A stretch of 64,000 nucleotides of DNA from JAFMKE01 sp964655225 (GTDB lineage: Bacteria; Bacteroidota; Bacteroidia; Chitinophagales; UBA8649): NCBI GenBank assembly GCA_964655225.1, contig CAZZMB010000004.1:1-64000 (forward strand). Direction: 5' to 3'. The notes beneath the pieces are model-generated. The model saw only the letters and a program-made list of their open reading frames with translations, did no database searches and had not been told where the DNA came from. Position 1 is the stretch's first letter; each line of letters begins with the position of its first letter. The translations under genes and the position numbers were made by a program. Positions 9,031 through 17,810 of this stretch are shown piece after piece.

Positions 9031-12000
9031 ATGGCAAATAAAAAGCAATATTGGTTATCTCTGGATGAAAAAAATAATGAATCAGAAGCAAATTCTAAGG
9101 AATTTGGTACTGATTTGCCAGTTTTAAATAGCTTATCAGAAACAATTTCTACGCAAAAGTCGGGTAGAAGGGATTTTTTAAAAATGTTAGGTTTTGGAGT
9201 TTCGGCTGCAGCAGTCGCAGCGGCTTGTGAAATACCAATAAGAAAATCCATTCCATATGTGGTAAAACCAGAAGAGATTACTCCGGGAATCCCTAATTAT
9301 TACGCTTCTGCATATATACAGGGGGGCACCTACAATAGTTTCTTGGTTAAAACTCGAGAAGGTCGGCCAATTTTGGTTGAAGGGAATCCTGATTCGGTAG
9401 TTACGAGTGGCGGGGTAAACCCTAAATCTATAGGTTCATTATTAAATCTATACGATGAAGCTGGTCGTTTCAGAGGGCCGATGAAAGCGGGTGAATCTTC
9501 TAACTGGGATTCGGTTAATTCAGAAATAAGCTTAAAATTAGCTGAACTTGCTGCCTCAGGAAAGAAAATAGCTTTATTGTCAAGTACAATTATAAGTCCA
9601 TCCACAAAGAAAGTAATTGAGCATTTTTCCAATACTTTCACTACTGCAGAATGGGTTGAGTTTGATGCAATATCTTACAGTGGTATTTTAGATGCTAATA
9701 TGGAAAGCTTTGGAAAAAGAGCTTTACCTGAATATCATTTTGATCAAGCAGACTTGATTGTTGGTATGGGGGCGGATTTCCTAGGAACCTGGGTTTCTCC
9801 AACTGAGTTTTCTGCGGATTATGCTAAAAATAGAAGAGTAGATTCATCCAAAAGTACAATGAGTCGTCATATTCAGGTAGAGAGTATTCCTACATTAAGT
9901 GGTACGAATGCAGATCTACGTATACCCGTTAAGCCTTCGCAAGAAGATTTGGCGGTTATCAAATTATACAATGCGCTTGCTAAGATGTCAGGCGCTCCAA
10001 TAGTAAGCGATAATACCGATTTTGATGGAGCTAAAATAGAAGCATTAGCAGATGAATTGCATGCAGCAAAAGGGAAGTCAATTGTTGTAAGTGGTTCAAA
10101 TAACAAATCAACTCAACTATTGGTGAATGCCATAAATAATATGTTGGAGAATTATGACTCAACAATTACTTGGGAAAGAGCTTGTTATTATCGTCAAGGA
10201 AATGACGAAAACTTAGCGGCCCTATTGGAAGAGATGCGTGCGGGTAATGTTGGCGCTGTCATGATCATGGATGCAAATCCAGCTTACTCCTTGGGGGAAG
10301 CATTTACAAGTGCCTTGGAAAATGTAGCTTTAACAATTGATTTTTCAGAAAGAAAAACAGAAACAACAGGAGTTGTTGAATATGTGTTACCTAATCATCA
10401 TTACCTAGAATCTTGGAATGATGCTATGCCTAAAGATGGAATCTATGGAACCGTTCAGCCTACCATTTCACCGTTGTTTGATACCAGAGCTTCGCAGGAA
10501 TTACTTTTGTCATGGGCAGGAGAGTCTTCTTCTTACTATGATTTTATTCGAAAAAACTGGACGGACAATGTATTAAGTTCTCAAAGCAAATTCTCCGGCA
10601 TTGATTCTTTGTGGAGCAGTGCGGTTCATGATGGAGAAGTAAGTTTTGAAGGCACGGGAAGTGCGAGCTTCGCAGGAATTAATGCAAGTGCTGCAGCTTT
10701 AGATATTTTAGGTGCCTCAAATGCTTCCGATTTGGAGGTTAAATTGTACGAGAAAGTTCAAATTGGAGATGGAACGCTATCTGACAATCCATGGATGCAA
10801 GAGTTAGCTGATCCCTTAACAAGAATGACTTGGGATGGATATTTCGTTGCAAACCCGAAATGGGTTGAAGAGCAAGGGCTTAAGCACAACACAAAAAACA
10901 GAGAATACAAAGTGGTATCAATCACTATTAACGGTGTTGAATTTACACTGCCTGTAGTAGGGTTGCCGGGTGTGCCTTATGGTGTGCTAGGTTTTGCCTA
11001 CGGATATGGTAGAACGAATACCACTCATCCAGAATATAGTAGAGGGGAAAATGCATTTAAGTTAATCGATAGAAGTATGAACACCTCAGCTTTATTTGCT
11101 GCTTCAGGGCTTACTGAAATGGGCGGCCATAGAATGGGGATTGTTCAACAAGAACACGGATTAACACATACCGGTTTAGGTGGAGATAAAACACGTAAAG
11201 TAGTTAAAGAAACCACCTTAACTGCTTGGCAAGTGAATCCTGCTGCTGATAATGACATCAATTTTGGTAGTGAGTGGATGGATAGAAAGGAATGGGTAGA
11301 TAAATACTCTAACTCATTATATGGATCAGAAACTAATGATAATCCAGCCTCAAAAGAATATGGCGGAGCGCACGGAGGTATCTTGGCTCAGGGACATCAC
11401 TGGGGTATGGGAATCGATTTAAATTCTTGTTTTGGATGTGGTGCATGTGTTGTTGCCTGTAATGTTGAAAATAATGTTCCAATTGTTGGTCGTAATGAAG
11501 TACGTCGAGCGCACGATATGAACTGGTTGAGAATTGATAAGTATCATACAGGGGATGAAGATAATCCTCAAGTGATCTTCCAGCCAATGATGTGTCAGCA
11601 TTGTGATAATGCCCCATGTGAGAATGTTTGTCCTGTTGCTGCAACAAATCACAGCTCTGAAGGATTAAATCAAATGACCTATAATCGATGTATTGGAACA
11701 AGATACTGCGCGAATAACTGCCCTTATAAAGTAAGAAGATTCAACTGGTTTGATTACCAAGGAGCCGATAGTTTCTCAAGCAACGAAGGATTTATTTTAG
11801 ACAATGACTTCGACGCTGTTCAAACAGAATATGCTTTTGGCGATAAAGAGGCAGGTCTAGGATTGCACAGTCCAATGGCCAAGATGGTCCTTAATCCAGA
11901 TGTCACGGTTCGTAGTAGAGGAGTTATTGAGAAATGTAGTTTTTGTGTGCAACGAATTCAGTTAGGTAAATTGGAGGCGAAGAAAGCAGGAAGAGGATTG

Positions 12001-12204
12001 AAAGATAGTGATGTGGTTACGGCCTGTCAATCGGCCTGTCCACCGAATGCAATTACTTTTGGAGACACCAACAATGCGCAGTCAGCGGTATCTAAAGTAT
12101 GGGCTGATCCAAGATCATTTGGTGTAATTGAAGAGATTCATGTTTTACCATCTGTAAGGTATCTGACTAAGGTTAGAAATCAGAAGGAAGGGGATTTAGC
12201 TTAA
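9031..12204 (+). CDS. actB: Alternative Complex III subunit ActB, molybdopterin-oxidoreductase-like plus Fe-S
   Basis: A 1057-residue fusion of a molybdopterin-oxidoreductase-like part (about 70-740) and a ferredoxin-like iron-sulfur part (about 770-1040). The N-terminus has a twin-arginine signal GRRDFLKM (Arg 46-47) that runs into a lipobox AAAC with Cys 66, so it looks like a Tat-exported lipoprotein. The iron-sulfur part has cysteine clusters CFGCGACVVAC, CQHCDNAPCENVC, CANNCP and CSFCVQ with ACQSACP, consistent with four clusters ([3Fe-4S] and [4Fe-4S] as known for ActB). In known ActB the first domain binds no molybdenum cofactor. It docks between ActA and the membrane subunits in the periplasm. 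It lies between actA and actC with about 30-base gaps. Confidence 0.95.
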   Translation: MANKKQYWLSLDEKNNESEANSKEFGTDLPVLNSLSETISTQKSGRRDFLKMLGFGVSAAAVAAACEIPIRKSIPYVVKPEEITPGIPNYYASAYIQGGTYNSFLVKTREGRPILVEGNPDSVVTSGGVNPKSIGSLLNLYDEAGRFRGPMKAGESSNWDSVNSEISLKLAELAASGKKIALLSSTIISPSTKKVIEHFSNTFTTAEWVEFDAISYSGILDANMESFGKRALPEYHFDQADLIVGMGADFLGTWVSPTEFSADYAKNRRVDSSKSTMSRHIQVESIPTLSGTNADLRIPVKPSQEDLAVIKLYNALAKMSGAPIVSDNTDFDGAKIEALADELHAAKGKSIVVSGSNNKSTQLLVNAINNMLENYDSTITWERACYYRQGNDENLAALLEEMRAGNVGAVMIMDANPAYSLGEAFTSALENVALTIDFSERKTETTGVVEYVLPNHHYLESWNDAMPKDGIYGTVQPTISPLFDTRASQELLLSWAGESSSYYDFIRKNWTDNVLSSQSKFSGIDSLWSSAVHDGEVSFEGTGSASFAGINASAAALDILGASNASDLEVKLYEKVQIGDGTLSDNPWMQELADPLTRMTWDGYFVANPKWVEEQGLKHNTKNREYKVVSITINGVEFTLPVVGLPGVPYGVLGFAYGYGRTNTTHPEYSRGENAFKLIDRSMNTSALFAASGLTEMGGHRMGIVQQEHGLTHTGLGGDKTRKVVKETTLTAWQVNPAADNDINFGSEWMDRKEWVDKYSNSLYGSETNDNPASKEYGGAHGGILAQGHHWGMGIDLNSCFGCGACVVACNVENNVPIVGRNEVRRAHDMNWLRIDKYHTGDEDNPQVIFQPMMCQHCDNAPCENVCPVAATNHSSEGLNQMTYNRCIGTRYCANNCPYKVRRFNWFDYQGADSFSSNEGFILDNDFDAVQTEYAFGDKEAGLGLHSPMAKMVLNPDVTVRSRGVIEKCSFCVQRIQLGKLEAKKAGRGLKDSDVVTACQSACPPNAITFGDTNNAQSAVSKVWADPRSFGVIEEIHVLPSVRYLTKVRNQKEGDLA

Positions 12205-12235
12205 ACAAATTATTAATTAAGAAACGATATAATAT

Positions 12236-13699
12236 ATGAGCCATTACGAATCACCCATAAGGGAACCTCTAATACAAGGCGATAATATAAGCTACACTAA
12301 AATCACTGATGATATTGTAGCGACTACTGAAAAAGCTCCACCTTTATCTTGGTGGATTGGGTTTATTATATCTGCAACTTTTGCTGGTATTGGAGTGGTA
12401 GCAATTCTATGGACTATCTGGCAAGGAATAGGAACATGGGGGCTTAATAAAACAGTAAATTGGGCATGGGATATTACTAACTTCGTTTGGTGGGTCGGTA
12501 TTGGTCATGCAGGAACACTGATTTCAGCGGTACTTTTATTGTTTCGTCAAAAATGGAGAACGGGAATTAACCGAGCTGCAGAGGCAATGACAATTTTTGC
12601 AGTTATATGTGCGGGTTTATTTCCATTAATTCACATGGGTAGATTATGGATGGGATTCTTTATTTTTCCCTATCCAAATACAAGAGGCCCTTTATGGGTA
12701 AACTTTAATTCACCCTTACTTTGGGATGTTTTTGCAATATCTACATACCTAACAGTATCGCTATTGTTTTGGTATTCTGGTCTAATGCCAGATTTTGCTA
12801 CCATTCGGGATAGAGCAAAAGGAAAAGTTAGAAAATTTATTTATAATGCCTTGAGTTTTGGTTGGACAGGAACGGCAAAGCAATGGCAACGTTTTGAATC
12901 TTTATCCTTAATTCTTGCCGGCCTAGCAACTCCATTGGTACTTTCTGTGCACACGATTGTATCTTTTGATTTCGCAACTTCAGTAATTCCAGGGTGGCAT
13001 ACAACTATATTTCCTCCCTACTTCGTTGCTGGAGCAATTTTCTCTGGGTTTGCCATGGTGGAAACCTTAATGATTATTACTAGAAAAGTATTGAAGTTAG
13101 AAAACTACATCACTGTTGGACACATCGAGTCAATGAATAAGATTATTGTATTGACGGGGTCTATTGTGGGGGTTGCTTATATCACAGAGTTAGTAATTGC
13201 ATGGTATTCAGGTTACTTATATGAGCAATATGCTTTTGCAAATAGAGCGACTGGAGAATATTGGTGGGCTTATGCTATCATGATGACGTGTAATGTAATC
13301 ACACCGCAGCTGTATTGGATTAAAAAGTACAGAAGAAATATTGCACTGACTTTTGTGCTATCTATATTTGTAAATATCGGAATGTGGTTTGAGCGATTTG
13401 TAATTATTGTTACTTCATTGCATAATGATTTCTTGCCCTCTTCATGGTTGTACTTCTTGCCTACATGGGTAGATGTCGCTATTTATCTTGGAACTTTAGG
13501 AATATTTATGACCTTGTTCTTACTGTTTGCTCGAGCCTTCCCAGTTATTGCCATTGCAGAGGTGAAATCTATTTTTAGTATTTCGTCTGCTCAAGCTAGA
13601 AAACAACAGTTGGAAGAGAATAAGAAATTTGAAAAAGATTATAAGGACTCTATTGGCGCAGAATATGCCAAGGATGACGTATTTGACACGAACTATTAA
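12236..13699 (+). CDS. actC: Alternative Complex III subunit ActC, NrfD/PsrC-type quinol-binding membrane protein
   Basis: A 487-residue polytopic inner-membrane protein with about ten hydrophobic segments, of the NrfD/PsrC family. Conserved-looking stretches include WWVGIGHAGTLISAVLLLFR, FPLIHMGRLW, YPNTRGPLWVNFNSPLLWD and SVHTIVSFDFA, which in this family surround the quinol site and the proposed proton path. It pairs with ActF, a second NrfD-like subunit. It sits between actB and actD in the canonical act order. Confidence 0.95.
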   Translation: MSHYESPIREPLIQGDNISYTKITDDIVATTEKAPPLSWWIGFIISATFAGIGVVAILWTIWQGIGTWGLNKTVNWAWDITNFVWWVGIGHAGTLISAVLLLFRQKWRTGINRAAEAMTIFAVICAGLFPLIHMGRLWMGFFIFPYPNTRGPLWVNFNSPLLWDVFAISTYLTVSLLFWYSGLMPDFATIRDRAKGKVRKFIYNALSFGWTGTAKQWQRFESLSLILAGLATPLVLSVHTIVSFDFATSVIPGWHTTIFPPYFVAGAIFSGFAMVETLMIITRKVLKLENYITVGHIESMNKIIVLTGSIVGVAYITELVIAWYSGYLYEQYAFANRATGEYWWAYAIMMTCNVITPQLYWIKKYRRNIALTFVLSIFVNIGMWFERFVIIVTSLHNDFLPSSWLYFLPTWVDVAIYLGTLGIFMTLFLLFARAFPVIAIAEVKSIFSISSAQARKQQLEENKKFEKDYKDSIGAEYAKDDVFDTNY

Positions 13700-13721
13700 T
13701 AAATTAAATTAATCCATTAAG

Positions 13722-14303
13722 ATGGCTAGTAATAAATATATAGTAGGACTTTTTGATCACGAGGACAAGCTGATTGGAGCTATCCGTAAGTGCAAAAAGG
13801 AAAATGTAGAAATTACCGATACACTGACTCCTTTTCCAGTTCACGGATTGGAGGATGAACTTGGATATCAAGATACAAGATTGCATAAGGCTGGTTTTAT
13901 GTTCGGCATCACAGGAACTTTTGTTGCCTTATCCGTAATGACCTTTATCATGACGACCAATTATCCTATCAATTTTGGGGGTAAGCCAAATTTTGCTTTA
14001 CCTTCTTTCATTCCAATTACTTTTGAGTTAACGGTTTTATTTGCAGCCGTAGGAATGGTAATGGTATATTGTATTAGAAATGGTTTATTTCCAGGTGCAG
14101 TTCCAAGAATATTAGATGAAAGAATTACTGATGATCGCTTTGCATTAAGCTTTGAGGTCGATGATTCGACAAGTAAAGAAGACATTTCGAAAGTGGTAAA
14201 TTTGCTAAAAGAAGCTGGTGCAGTTGAAGTTTCTTCAAAAGAGTTTAATGACGATACGGAGATCTTCGAAGTAGAGACTTCAGCGGTAGAAAGTATATTG
14301 TAA
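13722..14303 (+). CDS. actD: Alternative Complex III subunit ActD (DUF3341)
   Basis: A 193-residue protein opening with the DUF3341 pattern YIVGLFDHEDKLIGAI and a TPFPVHGLEDELG segment. Two membrane helices follow (about 60-82 and 100-120), and then a cytoplasmic C-terminal domain. In the known complex ActD is a small two-helix subunit with no cofactor. The length and the position between actC and actE fit the family. Confidence 0.93.
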   Translation: MASNKYIVGLFDHEDKLIGAIRKCKKENVEITDTLTPFPVHGLEDELGYQDTRLHKAGFMFGITGTFVALSVMTFIMTTNYPINFGGKPNFALPSFIPITFELTVLFAAVGMVMVYCIRNGLFPGAVPRILDERITDDRFALSFEVDDSTSKEDISKVVNLLKEAGAVEVSSKEFNDDTEIFEVETSAVESIL

Positions 14304-14362
14304 ACTAAGAGATTTAAAGAATTTATAGGCTTAGCCTAATTTTTAACAGATAAATCAAAACA

Positions 14363-15100
14363 ATGAAGAAGAGTTTCTTGTTTTTAATAACATTAGCGGT
14401 AAGTGCAATAGCAATTACATCGTGCAAGAGTCATGGCGATAATACTGGAAGAATATTTATGCCAGATATGACATACTCTAATGCATATGAATCTTATGCA
14501 AGCACTAAGTTTCAGCATCAATCTGATACTGATGCCATATCCGCAAAAAAACCTGTATCAGGTACTATCCCAAGAGGATACTTGCCAGATAATGAAGAAG
14601 TAAGAACTAATGATGGTAAACTAATGGCATATTTATTTAAAAATTATTTCAAAAACCCTGCAGGTGACCCGTCTGTTGATGATGCTGCTCAACGTTTAAT
14701 GGCTGGGAATATGCTGAGTAATCCCATTGAAAAAACGGATGAGGTATTGGCTGAAGGTAAAGTGAAATATGATATCTATTGTGCGGTTTGTCATGGTAAA
14801 AAAGGTTTAGGGGATGGTTCTATTGTTGAAATTGTTGATGCTGATGGAAACAAAACTGGCGAGGATGGTCCTTATACGTCTATACCGCCTGCATATGAAA
14901 CTAGGTTACCTGGCTTGAGTGATGGAGAAATGTTTTACTCTATAACTTATGGCAAGAATTATATGGGGGGATATTTTACTCAGCTAAGCACTGAGGATAG
15001 ATGGAAAGTTCTATTATATATAAAGGATTTAGCAGGGATTAAAGAAGATGCTGTTGCTATGGTTGAAGGAAAAGGTTCTATTGAAGAAGATGCGCAATAA
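14363..15100 (+). CDS. actE: Alternative Complex III subunit ActE, monoheme cytochrome c lipoprotein
   Basis: A 245-residue lipoprotein with a signal ending AITSC (lipid Cys at 21). One heme c site, CAVCH (140-144), lies in a class I cytochrome domain, with a probable Met axial ligand in the NYMGGY region near residue 199. It is the monoheme subunit of the complex and a likely exit point for electrons toward CuA of the oxidase. Gaps to actD and actF are 59 and 53 bases. Confidence 0.93.
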   Translation: MKKSFLFLITLAVSAIAITSCKSHGDNTGRIFMPDMTYSNAYESYASTKFQHQSDTDAISAKKPVSGTIPRGYLPDNEEVRTNDGKLMAYLFKNYFKNPAGDPSVDDAAQRLMAGNMLSNPIEKTDEVLAEGKVKYDIYCAVCHGKKGLGDGSIVEIVDADGNKTGEDGPYTSIPPAYETRLPGLSDGEMFYSITYGKNYMGGYFTQLSTEDRWKVLLYIKDLAGIKEDAVAMVEGKGSIEEDAQ

Positions 15101-15153
15101 TCAGATAAAAGGATTTAACAGTTTATAAAAGGCTAGAAGGAAAAATTAAAGTT

Positions 15154-16635
15154 ATGTCAAATACATTTACATTCGGAGGCAACTTAAAGAAATGGGTCTT
15201 AGGACTTACCGTTGTTGGTTTGGTTCTAGGAGTTGTCCTTGGCTTCTTTTTTGATGATACGAGCCATCATAGTCGTTTGTGGGCCAACTTACTCTTAAAC
15301 ACTTACTATTTTGCAGGAATAGCTGTTACTGGCGTTTTCTTTATCACGGCTCATCAATTAGGATATGGTGGATGGCATACGGTATTTAAAAGAATACCAA
15401 TAGCAATGGGAAGGTTCTTATATGTAGCTTTTTTCTTGTTCTTAATCATTGTGGCAGGCTTGTGGCTATCTCCTGAAGGTCTATACAGTCACTGGGCAGA
15501 CCCTCACCATAGAGATTCTATTGTGTTAGGGAAAGCACCTTTCCTAACAAGAAAAGCTTTTGCATTAGGTGTAATTATTTTCTTTGGATTGTGGGCCTTG
15601 TTTACTTGGTTATTATCTAAGAAGTTTATCTCAATAAAAAATTGGAAAGAGTATTCTAGTGCGAAGAAAATTTCAGCAGGTTTCTTACTCGTTTTTGGAG
15701 TAAGTAGTTCTATTCTCAGTTGGTGGGTTATTATGTCACTAGATCCACATTGGTACAGTACTTTATTTGGCTGGTACAACTTAGCCTCCTATTTCTGTGC
15801 AGGCTTTGCCATGATGATTTTACTGATGATTGGCTTTAAACGAATGGGGCATTTACCTAATGTAACAGAAGATCACATTCATGATGTTGCAAAACTAATG
15901 TTTGGTTTTAGTATTTTTTGGACTTATTTAATGTTCTCACAATTCATGTTGATTTGGTATGCGAATATTCCAGAAGCAACGATTTGGTTTACTAAGCGAT
16001 TTGATATTCCAATGTTCAAGGCAATTTTCTTTATTGCATTGGCAATTAATTTCTTCTTGCCGGTCTTGGCAATTTTGAAAAGAGATGCAAAACGTAACTT
16101 TTTAACTGTAGGTACAATTTCAGTTTTGTTGATTTTCGGTCATTATCTAGACTTTTACCATATGGTTATGGTTGAGCCAATGGGAATTCCTCATGGAAAT
16201 CACGCTGCTACAGAGCATGATAGTCATGCTAACTTGTCTGCAGACAATGTGCTTTATGCAGAAGTCGACGCAGGGCATGAGGGCGATGTTAATGGACATG
16301 CCGAAGAAATACATGATGACCTTCACGCAGAAGATGAGCATATGCATATAGATGAAACGGGACACGCTGATGAACACGCAGTGGTCTCTGATTCTCATGC
16401 AGATGAAGATCACGGAGAAGAAGCACATGCTGCAGCAGGTCATGTGAATGTCGAGCACGGACATGGAGAAGAACTCACATATGCTAAGCTCGGCTTAGTT
16501 GAGTTATTTTTCTTTTTAGGATTTTTAGGATTGTTTTTATTTATGACTTTCACAGGATTAGACGGTGAGGACCTTGAATCAGGGGACGATCCATTTCTTG
16601 AAGAAAGTAAGAATCATCATGTAAAATATAGTTAA
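15154..16635 (+). CDS. actF: Alternative Complex III subunit ActF with a His-rich loop
   Basis: A 493-residue polytopic membrane protein, the second NrfD-like subunit of the complex, with about ten membrane helices. Residues 1-340 follow the family (for example SWWVIMSLDPHWYSTLFGWY and FAKRFD-like segments). An acidic, His-rich insertion lies at about 346-441, with 18 His in about 95 residues interleaved with Asp and Glu, before the last helix (about 447-470). The loop resembles metal-binding linkers more than any part of the catalytic fold. The gene is followed after 2 bases by coxB, tying the complex genetically to the oxidase. Confidence 0.93.
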   Translation: MSNTFTFGGNLKKWVLGLTVVGLVLGVVLGFFFDDTSHHSRLWANLLLNTYYFAGIAVTGVFFITAHQLGYGGWHTVFKRIPIAMGRFLYVAFFLFLIIVAGLWLSPEGLYSHWADPHHRDSIVLGKAPFLTRKAFALGVIIFFGLWALFTWLLSKKFISIKNWKEYSSAKKISAGFLLVFGVSSSILSWWVIMSLDPHWYSTLFGWYNLASYFCAGFAMMILLMIGFKRMGHLPNVTEDHIHDVAKLMFGFSIFWTYLMFSQFMLIWYANIPEATIWFTKRFDIPMFKAIFFIALAINFFLPVLAILKRDAKRNFLTVGTISVLLIFGHYLDFYHMVMVEPMGIPHGNHAATEHDSHANLSADNVLYAEVDAGHEGDVNGHAEEIHDDLHAEDEHMHIDETGHADEHAVVSDSHADEDHGEEAHAAAGHVNVEHGHGEELTYAKLGLVELFFFLGFLGLFLFMTFTGLDGEDLESGDDPFLEESKNHHVKYS

Positions 16636-16637
16636 AG

Positions 16638-17774
16638 ATGGGCACAACATTATTAGCCGTAATTACGGTAATTTTATTTTTTACGATCATTTTCTTGGTG
16701 GCGAAAGCCAATGAGATGTCTTCCCTTGGTAAGGATGCGGACGAGCATATGGAGGATACGAGTAATCTTCAAGGAAAACTCCTTTTTGCGTTTTTAATTT
16801 TTGGAATGGCTGCTGTGGCGTATAGTTTTTTTGAGCTAGGTCCAAGAATGCTACCCATGTCAGCAAGTGAGCATGGTGATTTGATTGATAGTATGTTTAA
16901 TATCACAAACGTTGTAGCTATGTTTGTGTTTGTATTGACTCATATCATTTTATTGACTTTTGCTTATTTGTATCGATACAAAAGAAACAGAAAAGCATAT
17001 TTCTTCCCGCATGATAGTAGGTTAGAGCTTATATGGACCATCATTCCTGCTATTGTTCTTACTTTTTTAGTATTCAGAGGAATTAAGGCGTGGAATGAAA
17101 TCTTTGATTTTGAAAAGCTAGAAAATACTACAGAAGTTTTGCGCTTCGAAGCAACAGCCAAACAGTTCGGTTGGATCTTAAGATATCCGGGAAAAGATGG
17201 TGAGTTTGGAGAGCGAATAATAGATCAAGAGCATGTTTCTCAAATCAATGAATTAGGAATTAACTGGGAAGACCCCAACAGTAAGGATGATTTCATGGCC
17301 AATGAATTGGTTTTGATTAAAGGTAAACTTACTCTTGCTAAGCTTGGAGCCCAAGATGTATTGCACGGATTTTATTTGCCACATTTTAGGGTGAAAATGG
17401 ATTGTTTACCAGGGCTACCTACTCAATTTATGTTTACTCCGAAGTATACCACAGAGGAGTATAGAGAAATCTTAAGTCATAAAAAGTACTGGCAAAAAAT
17501 TGATCCTGAAACAGGGAATCCTAAATGGCAAGATTTCCAATTTGAGCTTGCTTGCACAGAACTTTGCGGGAAGTCTCACTTTGCTATGCAGCGAGTGGTT
17601 CGTGTGGTTACACAGGAAGAATATGATGCTTGGGTCAATGAAAGCAAGTCTTATTATTATACGGTAATCAATCCGGATGCAGCTCCTGTGGAAGAAGAGC
17701 TTATTGAAGAAGTAATGCCATTCAAGGAAGAAATAGATAGTGCTGCATTAAGTATTGTAGCCAGAGTTAGATAA
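16638..17774 (+). CDS. coxB: Cytochrome c oxidase subunit II (CuA subunit)
   Basis: A 378-residue oxidase subunit. An N-terminal membrane segment (about 3-25), two more helices (near 50-68 and 95-118) and a periplasmic cupredoxin domain are visible. The binuclear CuA site is intact: the first His is in VLHGFYLPHFRVKMDCLPG, and CTELCGKSHFAM supplies the two Cys, the backbone Glu, the second His and the Met. There is no fused cytochrome c domain at the C-terminus, so this is an aa3-type rather than caa3-type subunit and must take electrons from a separate cytochrome such as ActE or the ActA N-terminal domain. Confidence 0.95.
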   Translation: MGTTLLAVITVILFFTIIFLVAKANEMSSLGKDADEHMEDTSNLQGKLLFAFLIFGMAAVAYSFFELGPRMLPMSASEHGDLIDSMFNITNVVAMFVFVLTHIILLTFAYLYRYKRNRKAYFFPHDSRLELIWTIIPAIVLTFLVFRGIKAWNEIFDFEKLENTTEVLRFEATAKQFGWILRYPGKDGEFGERIIDQEHVSQINELGINWEDPNSKDDFMANELVLIKGKLTLAKLGAQDVLHGFYLPHFRVKMDCLPGLPTQFMFTPKYTTEEYREILSHKKYWQKIDPETGNPKWQDFQFELACTELCGKSHFAMQRVVRVVTQEEYDAWVNESKSYYYTVINPDAAPVEEELIEEVMPFKEEIDSAALSIVARVR

Positions 17775-17810
17775 TTTAATTTTAACACAAAAGCATAAAA
17801 AATAAATTTC

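Noticed and set aside
8613..11701. Antisense open frames within actA and actB (for example 8613-8921 and 11333-11701)
   Set aside because: They lie inside strongly conserved coding sequence, have no start signals and give low-complexity His/Tyr-rich translations typical of shadow frames.
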